From Bacteroidota bacterium (GTDB lineage Bacteria > Bacteroidota > Bacteroidia > Chitinophagales > Chitinophagaceae): DNA of 64,000 nt. Both the position numbers and the translations under genes were made by a program. Shown piece after piece: positions 1 through 8,066 of this stretch (the stretch's first letter is position 1; each line of letters opens with the position of its first letter). The notes beneath the pieces were generated by a model. It was not told the DNA's origin. It saw nothing but the letters and a program-made list of their open reading frames with translations, and ran no database searches. The DNA lies in the NCBI GenBank assembly GCA_020161535.1, contig JAIUNW010000010.1, positions 124,001-188,000 of the forward strand. The letters run 5' to 3'.

Positions 1-1232
1 TCATTTTTCGAAACCGCCTGTACAAAATCTGCCATCAATCGCCAGTCGCCCCCGCCATGTTTATCGGTCTTTTCCATCCAATGCTCTCGCTTGCCGGTTT
101 TGTAATGCGTAATGGTGAACTCGGTCATATCGCCCACGATATCCCCGAAGCTGCCCATGATGCGCGTGCGACGACCTTCATAAGAAGTGAATGCCTCCAG
201 CGAAAAATTGGCGGTAACACCACCGTCAAACAGCATATTGCTTATATAATGATCGGGTTGGTCATTGTCCATCCGGTACACGCAACGGCCATAGTTGGAC
301 GTCTTTAATTGTTCAAGAATAAAGCTGGGCTGGTCTTCTTTCTCCAGGGGCAGGTCAAATACATAATTTCTTTTCCGGTCGCGGTAATAGATTTGTATGG
401 CTGAATAGGGGCATGTTTTTTCTACTGAACAGCCATCTGTACAACGGTTGGTGCTACCCGGCGGCGCGTTGTCAAACTTGAACCAGCTCAGTTCGCCAAA
501 AGCATGCACCGATTTACAGGGCTTGCCAATCAGCCAGCGAATAATATCAAGGTCGTGACTGGATTTTGCCAGGATGATGGGCGCAGACAATTCGCTGTTG
601 TGCCAATTGCCGCGCACATACGAATGACTCATATGTACGTACTCAATGGGCTCCAGGTGTTGGATGCTGATGACCCGACCAATCACTTCGTTCGACAACA
701 ATTCTTTTAGTTTGCGGAAATAGGGCGCATAGCGCAATACATGACAGATGGCGAGGATGCGATTGTGTTTGCGGCTGCGAGCGAGAATCTCGCGACATTC
801 TGATTCACTCGGGCTAATGGGCTTCTCCAACAAAATATGATAACCCGCATCCATCGCGGCGATACAGGGACCAAAATGCAATTGATCGGGGTTGGAGATG
901 ATCACCGCATCTGCAAAGCGCGGTTTTTTAAACACATCCTCCCAGGAGCTGAAACGATTTTCGGGGGGGATATTGTGGTGGGTAGCGAATCGTTCATTGC
1001 GAACCGGGTTGGGTTCAGCAATGCCCACCATCTTCACCTGGTCGGGAAAATGCAGCGCGAAACTGCCATAAATATTGCCCCGTTTGCCTGCACCGATAAC
1101 AATGGCCGTAATGGGTTGGTCTACCGGTCGTAGGTTGTCGGGGTATAGTATGGGATCAACTTCATCGTGCTCTATTTCATACAGCGATAATTCTTCGTTC
1201 GTTGTTTCCCGGTTACTCCATCTTTTTTCCAT
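1..1232 (-). CDS. Gfo/Idh/MocA family NAD(P)-dependent oxidoreductase, C-terminus cut by the window edge
   Basis: The reverse strand is open from an ATG at 1232 to base 1 with no stop, so about 410 codons are visible and the C-terminus lies outside. After a charged 40-residue lead-in there is a Rossmann dinucleotide motif (GAGKRGNIYG, from about residue 44). Further on comes the EKPIS signature typical of Gfo/Idh/MocA enzymes, which oxidise or reduce sugars and inositols with NAD(P). There is no signal peptide or Tat motif, so it is probably cytoplasmic. It diverges from the acetyltransferase gene at 1295, with 62 bp between them. Substrate cannot be told. The family call is secure; the role is not. 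Confidence 0.85.
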   Translation of the reverse strand, partial: MEKRWSNRETTNEELSLYEIEHDEVDPILYPDNLRPVDQPITAIVIGAGKRGNIYGSFALHFPDQVKMVGIAEPNPVRNERFATHHNIPPENRFSSWEDVFKKPRFADAVIISNPDQLHFGPCIAAMDAGYHILLEKPISPSESECREILARSRKHNRILAICHVLRYAPYFRKLKELLSNEVIGRVISIQHLEPIEYVHMSHSYVRGNWHNSELSAPIILAKSSHDLDIIRWLIGKPCKSVHAFGELSWFKFDNAPPGSTNRCTDGCSVEKTCPYSAIQIYYRDRKRNYVFDLPLEKEDQPSFILEQLKTSNYGRCVYRMDNDQPDHYISNMLFDGGVTANFSLEAFTSYEGRRTRIMGSFGDIVGDMTEFTITHYKTGKREHWMEKTDKHGGGDWRLMADFVQAVSKN

Positions 1233-1294
1233 AATTCAATTTACTGAATGATCATTGTCTGATCTTCTTATTAAATTCACAAAAACCCACCAAC

Positions 1295-2422
1295 ATGCAG
1301 GCTCTAAAGTCAGAGCGATTTCTTGCGCTGGATGTATTTCGCGGCATGACCGTTTGTTTCATGATCATTGTTAATACACCCGGCTTCAATGCGCCCACTT
1401 TTTCACCCTTACTCCATGCTACCTGGCATGGCTTCACGCCGACAGATCTTGTATTTCCTTCTTTTCTTTTCGCGGTAGGCAATGCCATGGCCTTCGTGAT
1501 GCCTAAATGGGAAGGATTGCCCACCGGGCAGGTACTAACGAAGATCCTTAAACGAAGTTTCCTGATTTTCCTACTCGGCTATTTAATGTACTGGTTTCCC
1601 TTTTTCAAACATACACCAGAAGGTTGGGTACTATCGCCCATTGGCGAAACACGTGTATTTGGTGTATTGCAAAGAATAGGCCTTTGTTATGGTATCGCCG
1701 CGACTTTAATCTATTTTTTAAAACCCAGGGCCGCTGCCTGGCTGGCAGTTGCCTTTCTTTTTATCTACTGGGGATTGCTGTACTGGCTGGCAGGACCCGG
1801 CGATCCGTTGAGCCTCGAAGGCAATGCAGTATTGCGTATTGACCGCTGGTTATTGGGTGAGCACCATCTTTATCATGGCGAGGGCCTCGCTTTTGACCCC
1901 GAAGGCCTATTGAGCACCCTGCCCGCAGTCGCGAATGTGATCGGTGGTTATCTGGCCGGAGCCTGGATACGGAAAAACGGCTCGAATTGGGAAACCCTGG
2001 CCAAATTACTGCTGGCCGGCTGTACACTGGTTTTTCTCGCCTGGTGCTGGAATCATTATTTTCCGGTGAATAAGAAACTGTGGACCAGCTCTTTCGTGCT
2101 GTTGACCGTTGGGTTGGACTGCATTATCATCGCGGCAGTGTTATATATTATTGATTTTCGCAAACTGACGCGGTGGACCAATTTCTTCACCGTTTTCGGG
2201 AAAAACACCTTATTTATTTACCTGCTTTCGGAAGTGTTGGCCATTCTGCTCTACTTTATTAAGAATAGTGCGGGCGAACCTTTGTATAAAGTTATCTATC
2301 GCAGTATTTTTGAATGGCTGCCACTTTATTACGCTTCCCTGGCTTTTGCGTTGAGTTTCATGTTTGTATGCTGGCTGGTGGGCTGGTGGCTAGACAAAAA
2401 GAAGATTTATATCCGGGTATAA
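1295..2422 (+). CDS. Multi-pass membrane acyltransferase, DUF5009 / heparan-alpha-glucosaminide N-acetyltransferase-like
   Basis: A 375-residue integral membrane protein with about ten hydrophobic segments. The N-terminus (LDVFRGMTVCFMIIVNTPG) is the signature of the DUF5009/COG4299 group related to the lysosomal heparan-alpha-glucosaminide N-acetyltransferase, which moves acetyl groups across a membrane onto amino sugars. A conserved-looking WHGFTPTDLVFPSFLF stretch follows near residue 45, as in that family. It ends 86 bp before typA, which has its own promoter, so the two are probably separate units. Acceptor sugar is unknown. Confidence 0.8.
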   Translation: MQALKSERFLALDVFRGMTVCFMIIVNTPGFNAPTFSPLLHATWHGFTPTDLVFPSFLFAVGNAMAFVMPKWEGLPTGQVLTKILKRSFLIFLLGYLMYWFPFFKHTPEGWVLSPIGETRVFGVLQRIGLCYGIAATLIYFLKPRAAAWLAVAFLFIYWGLLYWLAGPGDPLSLEGNAVLRIDRWLLGEHHLYHGEGLAFDPEGLLSTLPAVANVIGGYLAGAWIRKNGSNWETLAKLLLAGCTLVFLAWCWNHYFPVNKKLWTSSFVLLTVGLDCIIIAAVLYIIDFRKLTRWTNFFTVFGKNTLFIYLLSEVLAILLYFIKNSAGEPLYKVIYRSIFEWLPLYYASLAFALSFMFVCWLVGWWLDKKKIYIRV

Positions 2423-2444
2423 CCCTTTCTTCACCCACGATCGC

Positions 2445-2474
2445 TTGCGGGGCTGGCAAAATGGCGTACCTTTG
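2445..2474 (+). promoter_or_regulatory. Bacteroidota-type promoter of typA
   Basis: TTG (2445-2447), a 19-bp spacer and TACCTTTG (2467-2474) match the TTTG / TAnnTTTG promoter of Bacteroidota. It lies 35 bp before the ATG at 2509 and so argues against any start further upstream. Confidence 0.6.
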
Positions 2475-2508
2475 CGCGCCGGTTATAAAACCGCCTTCAA
2501 ATCGATCT

Positions 2509-4323
2509 ATGGACATCAGAAATATAGCCATCATTGCGCACGTTGACCACGGTAAAACTACCCTCGTTGACCGCATCCTGCACACCACCAAGGTATTCCG
2601 CGACAACCAGGATACCGGTGAGTTGATCATGGACAACAACGATCTCGAAAGAGAACGCGGTATCACCATCTTTAGCAAGAACGCAGCCGTTACTTATAAG
2701 GACGTGAAAATCAACGTTATCGACACCCCTGGCCACGCCGACTTTGGTGGTGAGGTAGAGCGGGTATTGAAAATGGCGGATGGCGTTATCCTGCTGGTAG
2801 ATGCTTTCGAAGGGCCGATGCCCCAAACCCGTTTCGTGCTGCAGAAAGCCCTGCAATTGAACCTGAAACCCATTGTGGTGATCAATAAGGTCGATAAGCC
2901 TAACTGTCGCCCGGACGAAGTGCACGATGCCGTATTTGAACTTTTCTTCAACCTCGATGCCAGTGAAGAGCAGCTCGACTTCCCTACTTATTATGGTAGT
3001 GGCAAGAATGGCTGGTTCAACGACAGCCTCACGCCCTCAGAAGACATTATGCCGCTGATGGATGGCATCCTCAAATATGTACCCGAGCCGAAAGTAGCCG
3101 AAGGACCACTGCAAATGCAGATCACTTCGCTCGATTACTCATCTTTCCTGGGCCGTATCGCCATTGGTAAAGTGACCCGCGGTTCCATCAAAGAAAACCA
3201 GCCCATTGCATTGATGCAGGCCGACGGCACCATCAAGAAGCAACGCGTAAAAGAACTATATGTGTTCGAGGGCATGGGCAAGAAAAAAGTAACTGAAGTG
3301 TTGGCCGGTGATTTATGTGCCGTGGTAGGTTTGGAAGGTTTCGGTATTGGTGATACGATCTCCGACCAGGAGACGATGGAAGCCCTGCCGGTGATCAGTG
3401 TGGATGAGCCGACCATGAACATGTTGTTCAGCATCAACAACTCACCCTTTTTTGGTAAGGATGGTAAGTTTGTGACCTCGCGTCACCTGCGCGACCGCCT
3501 GATGAAAGAAACCGAGAAAAATCTCGCGCTTCGGGTATACGACACCGATAGTGGCGACAGCTTCCAGGTATACGGCCGTGGTATTCTGCACCTGGGTGTA
3601 CTGATCGAAACCATGCGTAGAGAAGGATATGAATTGACGGTTGGCCAGCCGCAGGTAATTGTAAAAACCATCGACGGCAAGAAATGTGAACCGTATGAGA
3701 ACCTGGTGGTGGATGTGCCGCAGGAGTTTGCTTCTAAGGTGATCGACCTGGTTACACGCCGCAAGGGTGAAATGATGGTGATGGAAACCAAGGGCGAAAT
3801 GCAGCACCTGGAATTTGAAATCCCTTCGCGCGGATTGATCGGCCTGCGTACGCAGATGCTGACTGCCACTACCGGTGAAGCGGTAATGGCGCATCGCTTT
3901 ACTGAATACAAACCCTGGAAGGGATCTATCCCCGGCCGGAACAACGGCGTGCTGATTTCAAAGAACTCAGAAAAAACAACAGGGTATTCGATTGATAAAT
4001 TGCAAGACCGTGGTACTTTCTTTGTGGATCCGGGAGAAGATATCTATGCCGGCCAGATCGTTGCTGAAAACATCAAGCCGGGTGACCTGGTGGTGAATGT
4101 GACGGAAGGAAAAAAACTCACCAACCACCGTGCCAGCGGTAGTGACGATGCTACGCGCATTGCACCGAAAACCCTGATGACACTGGAAGAATGTATGGAA
4201 TATATCCAGCACGATGAGTGCATTGAGGTAACGCCGAATTTCATTCGTATGCGTAAGATTTACCTGGATGAGAACGAGCGCAGCCGTTTCCAGAAAATGA
4301 TGAAGTCGGAAGAGGTGGGGTAA
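2509..4323 (+). CDS. typA: Ribosome-associated translational GTPase TypA/BipA
   Basis: 604 residues, the normal length for TypA/BipA, an EF-G-like GTPase that binds the 70S ribosome and helps subunit assembly and stress growth. The G1 motif is AHVDHGKTT (near residue 9), followed by the switch region ERERGITI, G3 DTPGHADFGG and G4 NKVDKP. The BipA-specific C-terminus carries RGLIGLRTQ and the late GSDDATRIAP stretch. The frame is open further upstream, but the protein begins naturally at MDIRNIAIIAHVDHG, and the promoter box at 2467-2474 would lie inside any longer version. A strong hairpin terminator follows. Confidence 0.97.
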   Translation: MDIRNIAIIAHVDHGKTTLVDRILHTTKVFRDNQDTGELIMDNNDLERERGITIFSKNAAVTYKDVKINVIDTPGHADFGGEVERVLKMADGVILLVDAFEGPMPQTRFVLQKALQLNLKPIVVINKVDKPNCRPDEVHDAVFELFFNLDASEEQLDFPTYYGSGKNGWFNDSLTPSEDIMPLMDGILKYVPEPKVAEGPLQMQITSLDYSSFLGRIAIGKVTRGSIKENQPIALMQADGTIKKQRVKELYVFEGMGKKKVTEVLAGDLCAVVGLEGFGIGDTISDQETMEALPVISVDEPTMNMLFSINNSPFFGKDGKFVTSRHLRDRLMKETEKNLALRVYDTDSGDSFQVYGRGILHLGVLIETMRREGYELTVGQPQVIVKTIDGKKCEPYENLVVDVPQEFASKVIDLVTRRKGEMMVMETKGEMQHLEFEIPSRGLIGLRTQMLTATTGEAVMAHRFTEYKPWKGSIPGRNNGVLISKNSEKTTGYSIDKLQDRGTFFVDPGEDIYAGQIVAENIKPGDLVVNVTEGKKLTNHRASGSDDATRIAPKTLMTLEECMEYIQHDECIEVTPNFIRMRKIYLDENERSRFQKMMKSEEVG

Positions 4324-4349
4324 TTGATATTTCGAATTAATGATAGAAG

Positions 4350-4381
4350 CCCGGTCAGCTTTATTGGTGACCGGGTTTTTT
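4350..4381 (+). terminator. Rho-independent terminator of typA
   Basis: An 8-bp perfect stem (CCCGGTCA at 4350-4357 with TGACCGGG at 4368-4375), a 10-nt loop and a run of six T directly after. It closes the typA transcript before the next operon. Confidence 0.9.
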
Positions 4382-4449
4382 GTGTCAATTGACTGGTTTG
4401 ATTATCGTATTTGGTGTACATTAATGGGGTGGTACATAATCAGAAAACT

Positions 4450-4872
4450 ATGCGACAAAAACTCAATTTGATAACGCTCGGGGTAGTTGATTTTCAGAAC
4501 TCGGTCGATTTCTATGAAAAAGGCCTTGGCTGGAAAAAATCGGAAAAGAGTATGGATGGCCTTGCCTTGTTTGACCTGGGCGGTATTATTTTGGCGTTGC
4601 ATCCGCGACAGGAGCTGGCAGATGATACCACGCTGACATACCAGCCAACAACATTTTCGGGACTAACTATTTCACACAATGCCAAATCTGAAAAGGAGGT
4701 GGACGAGATTTTAGCGCTGGTCGAGAAATTGGGTGCCTCCATCGTTAAGCCTGCACAGAAAGTTTACTGGGGTGGCTACAGCGGTTACTTCAAAGACCTG
4801 GATGGGCATTTGTTTGAAATTGCTTACAATCCATTTTGGGAACTGGATGAAAATGACAATGTAAAATTGTAG
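4450..4872 (+). CDS. VOC (glyoxalase/bleomycin-resistance fold) family protein
   Basis: 140 residues in the vicinal-oxygen-chelate fold: NLITLGVVDFQNSVDFYEK begins the first beta-alpha-beta module, and YSGYFKDLDGHLFEIAYNPFW is the usual end of the second. Members bind a metal and act as lyases, isomerases, dioxygenases or drug-binding proteins; nothing here picks one. The frame is open from 4411, but MRQKLNLITLG at 4450 gives the standard family N-terminus. It is first of a three-gene run with the small ORF at 4884 and the phosphatase at 5198. Confidence 0.82.
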   Translation: MRQKLNLITLGVVDFQNSVDFYEKGLGWKKSEKSMDGLALFDLGGIILALHPRQELADDTTLTYQPTTFSGLTISHNAKSEKEVDEILALVEKLGASIVKPAQKVYWGGYSGYFKDLDGHLFEIAYNPFWELDENDNVKL

Positions 4873-4883
4873 TAAAGAAATCA

Positions 4884-5195
4884 ATGTCCGAAGACGACAT
4901 AACCAGAAGAATAAACGCAGACTTCGGGAATGATGCCGAAGAAGCGCTAGTGGTGTTACATGACGCCACCAAAGCGGCGGCTCATCTTGCTTCTGCCAGG
5001 CTGATTCGTTGTATTGTTTTCCTGTCGAGGGGTGATTTAAAGAATCTGAAAAAGCATATTGAGGCAGCGGTGCTTGACCCGAGAGATGTTATCCTTTGGG
5101 CAGAGTACGAAAAGATGGCGGACCGCGACGATTTTATTCAGCTTCGTGATTTTAGTAACACATTTGAGAATAGCAACCTTAATTCAGCGGAATAG
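4884..5195 (+). CDS. Small hypothetical protein, 103 residues
   Basis: I do not recognise this family. The product is a soluble, mostly helical, acidic protein (starts MSEDDITRRINADFGNDAEEA) without signal peptide or membrane segment. Gaps of 11 bp to the VOC gene and 2 bp to the phosphatase gene indicate one transcript. The tight packing and normal codon use support it as real. A link to phosphorylation through its neighbour is only a guess. Confidence 0.6.
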   Translation: MSEDDITRRINADFGNDAEEALVVLHDATKAAAHLASARLIRCIVFLSRGDLKNLKKHIEAAVLDPRDVILWAEYEKMADRDDFIQLRDFSNTFENSNLNSAE

Positions 5196-5197
5196 AG

Positions 5198-5548
5198 ATG
5201 CCAAAGGAAGCAAAACTAAAATTGCTTTTTGTTTGTACCGTAAACAGAATGCGAAGTGCGACGGCGCATAAAATATACGAGGCCGACGAACGCTTTGAAG
5301 TTAGATCGGCGGGTACTGATTCTACAGCCAACGTTGTTTTGACCGAAGACCTACTACAATGGGCAGATGGTATTTTAGTGATGGAAAAACACCATAGAAA
5401 TCATATCAGAAGGCATTTTCCAGACATTTATAATACCAAGTCAATTGTATGTTTATATATCCCCGACGACTACGACTATATGCAGGAAGAGCTAATCGAG
5501 ATATTGAAAGACAAGATAGAAGATGTTTACCGGAGGAGACTCATTTGA
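5198..5548 (+). CDS. Low-molecular-weight protein-tyrosine-phosphatase-like protein
   Basis: 116 residues. Beta-strand LKLLFVCTVNRMRSATA supplies the Cx5R phosphate loop (Cys13, Arg19) of the LMW-PTP fold, and WADGILVMEKHHRNHI resembles the segment after it. The protein is shorter than classical LMW-PTPs (about 150 residues) and lacks the plain DPxY general-acid loop; IPDDYDY near the end may replace it. Catalysis is plausible but substrate is unknown. Its last 8 bp overlap the end of the convergent lipoprotein gene. Confidence 0.75.
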   Translation: MPKEAKLKLLFVCTVNRMRSATAHKIYEADERFEVRSAGTDSTANVVLTEDLLQWADGILVMEKHHRNHIRRHFPDIYNTKSIVCLYIPDDYDYMQEELIEILKDKIEDVYRRRLI

Positions 5549-6518
5549 CGATTGAATTATTCTGATCAGCGTCTCGCAAAATTGCTGCTTTCTGTTTAAA
5601 TAGTTCTTCTTTCGGTATGGAAAGCCATTCATTATAAACTCGGCCATGTGAAAGATAAAATTCAAATCGACTCAGGTAGTCGGGGTCTTCTTTTAGCCGC
5701 TGTTTTAAGGTCGCCAGGTCAGCCATCTCCTGTTTTTGTTCTTGTAAGATATCCCAGCATCTCTCCAGGTCAGTACTGACAAAATGGATATTTCGCTGGA
5801 GCGCATATTCAGCAAATACACTGGTTATGGCGTAGCTCAAGGCTTTGGGTGCAATTTCAACAATTACACATTTCTCGTTCTTGATGCTTTCAAGAAATTT
5901 TTTGAGATCAGGTTGATCTTCAGCGCTGCCGGTCACCTCACCCCAGATTTTGTAAACTGGCGGACTGTCACTTAGTTTTCTAACCGGGAATAGTGGATAG
6001 TATAGTTGATAGTGTTTGTCGACAGTAGCAATGCCGAGCGAGTCGTGAATGACCTGATAGACAATATTAAAAAAGGAGTCTACCTGTACATATGCGTCAT
6101 GATAGTATTTTCCCCTGCTGGGTCGTACCACTAGTAATTTGGTCGTATCTATATTCGGACGTATATAGTAAACCGTAAAACCAGAACCATCGAAGTCGTC
6201 ATTATTCAGCAGCTTAATAGTTGAATCAGGCCGGTGAAGGTTGAACAATTTTTTTAACGACTGTAATTTTTTCCTTGGAACGGAATATATCTGCGAAAAT
6301 TCAGGTATAAGTTTCTGTGAGGGAAAGTCAAGAACTGCATCGTACCCGAAATCATTTAAGCGCAGCGTGCCTGCATCGAAATCAAGATCAAAACTGGTTG
6401 TTGGCGATTTAAAGCCTGCAAAAGCAAGTGTCACCTTGCTGACTTCTTTCTTGTTGCTGCAGGAAAACAGGAAGAGAGCAGACAATAGACATGCTCCTGA
6501 GCGTATAGCGCAAATCAT
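5541..6518 (-). CDS. Hypothetical lipoprotein, 325 residues
   Basis: The N-terminus is a lipoprotein signal (hydrophobic SGACLLSALFLF followed by the lipobox cysteine in FSC), so the mature protein is probably tethered to an envelope membrane. The rest is hydrophilic, with many Asp and Lys residues and no motif I recognise; VYKIWGEVTGSAEDQPDLKKFLESI sits near the middle. It is a single gene with convergent overlap at its 3' end. Function unknown. Confidence 0.7.
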   Translation of the reverse strand: MICAIRSGACLLSALFLFSCSNKKEVSKVTLAFAGFKSPTTSFDLDFDAGTLRLNDFGYDAVLDFPSQKLIPEFSQIYSVPRKKLQSLKKLFNLHRPDSTIKLLNNDDFDGSGFTVYYIRPNIDTTKLLVVRPSRGKYYHDAYVQVDSFFNIVYQVIHDSLGIATVDKHYQLYYPLFPVRKLSDSPPVYKIWGEVTGSAEDQPDLKKFLESIKNEKCVIVEIAPKALSYAITSVFAEYALQRNIHFVSTDLERCWDILQEQKQEMADLATLKQRLKEDPDYLSRFEFYLSHGRVYNEWLSIPKEELFKQKAAILRDADQNNSIVK

Positions 6519-6663
6519 GGTAATCGCTTTGTTTCATGAGATGCCTTGCCGGTCAATTTGCATAACAGGCATTCCCTTTTTGTTGAATATGGGTGAAAGA
6601 ACGGTAGGGGGCTTCAAAAAGATAATTTTTAATACCTTTCTTTAAAGCATAATTTTATACTCT

Positions 6664-6848
6664 ATGACTAAGGAGGAAAAATCCAGATGGGAGCGTGAAG
6701 CCCGCGAGATGGCAAAAAAAGCAAAAAAATACCTAAGTCAGAACAACGCGAGCTTACTGTACGTAACGAACAGCCATCTTCGCTCAAAAAGGTAATTAAC
6801 ACGCAGGAAAAAGCAGACCTTTTCATGAAGCTATTGCGCTCATTGTAG
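6664..6848 (+). CDS. Small basic protein readable only through a -1 frameshift at an A-AAA-AAA site
   Basis: ATG at 6664 reads MTKEEKSRWEREAREMAKKAKK and then stops at 6793-6795 after 43 codons. Two runs of seven A, each in the zero-frame context GCA AAA AAA, lie near codons 17-23. A -1 slip at either run joins the N-terminus to an open frame that continues as IPKSEQRELTVRNEQPSSLK and on to a TAG at 6846-6848, giving about 61 charged residues ending KADLFMKLLRSL. The second-frame text is far more protein-like than the zero-frame tail. It could be programmed frameshifting as in dnaX, a decayed gene, or a homopolymer sequencing error. Family not recognised. Confidence 0.45.
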
Positions 6849-6917
6849 GGCGCCTTCAAAGATTTTCGTGTCTTTTATTGTGAGTTCTATTGACAATTGA
6901 AGCGATCTTTGCGCCGT

Positions 6918-8066
6918 ATGCGCTGTTGTGTATTATTGCCTACCTATAACAATGCCGGAACCATCTGTTCAGTGATCGATGGTATATTGGCGTACACCAA
7001 TAATTTGGTGGTGGTCAACGACGGCAGCACAGATGATACGGCAAATTTGCTGGCCGCTTATCCCGCTTTGGGAATAGTGAGTTATGAAAAAAACCGCGGC
7101 AAGGGATACGCACTTCGAAAAGGTTTCAGCGCGGCGCGCGCCGCTGGGTTCACCCATGCTGTCAGCATCGATGCCGACGGGCAACACTATCCCAGCGATC
7201 TTCCGCTTTTTTTCGAGGCCATGCAAACGCACCCGCAGGCGCTGGTCATCGGTGCGCGCAACCTACGTCAAACCGACAATGTGCCCGGTAAAAACAGCTT
7301 TGGCAATCGTTTTTCCAATTTCTGGTTTACACTGTTCACTGGTATCAAGGCGCCCGACACCCAAAGTGGCTATCGCCTGTATCCATTGGTGGAATTGGAA
7401 AAAATGCACTGGTACACGGTAAAATATGAATTCGAAGTAGAAGTGATTGTGCGCGCGGCATGGGCAGGCATACCCGTATTGTCGATCCCCATCCAGGTAT
7501 ACTATCCCCCGGCCGAAGAAAGGATATCGCATTTCAGGCCCTTTGCAGATTTCAGTCGCATCAGTGTACTCAACACTGTTTTTTTTATCATTTGTTTTTG
7601 CTACATCTGGCCGCGAAATTTTTTCCGGAAACTGTTTTATAAAAATGGACGACGCGAACTGGTGCAGGTGCTATTCGAGCCCGGGCAATCGGCCGAACGC
7701 AAAGCTGTATCAATCGGTTTCGGCATCTTCATGGGCATCGTACCCATTTGGGGGTTCCAGTTGCTGGTTGCTATTTTTCTGGCTGTGGTGTTCAAACTCA
7801 ACAAAGCCCTGGTGATCGCCGCGGCCAATATCAGTATCCCACCGATGATTCCGTTTATATTATATGGTAGTTTTCTCGCCGGCAAACCATTTATGGGTGC
7901 TAAGGCGCGTGAAATTGACTGGACCAACCAGTTGAATCTGGCCAGCATTCAGCAGAACCTGCAACAATACCTTATCGGCGCCTGTGTGCTGGCGGTAGTT
8001 GCCGGCATCGTGATCGGATTGCTTTCTTATATTGTCATGAAATGGGAACGAATCTTTTCTGCCTGA
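6918..8066 (+). CDS. Family 2 glycosyltransferase fused to a DUF2062 membrane domain; first gene of the pigment cluster
   Basis: Residues 1-230 are a GT-A glycosyltransferase: CVLLPTYNNAGTI, the nucleotide-sugar motif VVNDGSTDDT and the metal-binding DADGQH. A membrane segment (VFFIICFCYIW) and a DUF2062 domain follow (SIGFGIFMGIVPIWGFQLL onward, with several hydrophobic helices). GT2-DUF2062 proteins occur in aryl polyene and flexirubin clusters. Here it could glycosylate or anchor the pigment or its lipid; this is inference. The frame opens at a TTG at 6897, but a promoter-like GATCTTTG at 6904-6911 lies inside that version, so I prefer ATG 6918. Its end overlaps the exporter gene by 25 bp. 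Confidence 0.85.
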   Translation: MRCCVLLPTYNNAGTICSVIDGILAYTNNLVVVNDGSTDDTANLLAAYPALGIVSYEKNRGKGYALRKGFSAARAAGFTHAVSIDADGQHYPSDLPLFFEAMQTHPQALVIGARNLRQTDNVPGKNSFGNRFSNFWFTLFTGIKAPDTQSGYRLYPLVELEKMHWYTVKYEFEVEVIVRAAWAGIPVLSIPIQVYYPPAEERISHFRPFADFSRISVLNTVFFIICFCYIWPRNFFRKLFYKNGRRELVQVLFEPGQSAERKAVSIGFGIFMGIVPIWGFQLLVAIFLAVVFKLNKALVIAAANISIPPMIPFILYGSFLAGKPFMGAKAREIDWTNQLNLASIQQNLQQYLIGACVLAVVAGIVIGLLSYIVMKWERIFSA

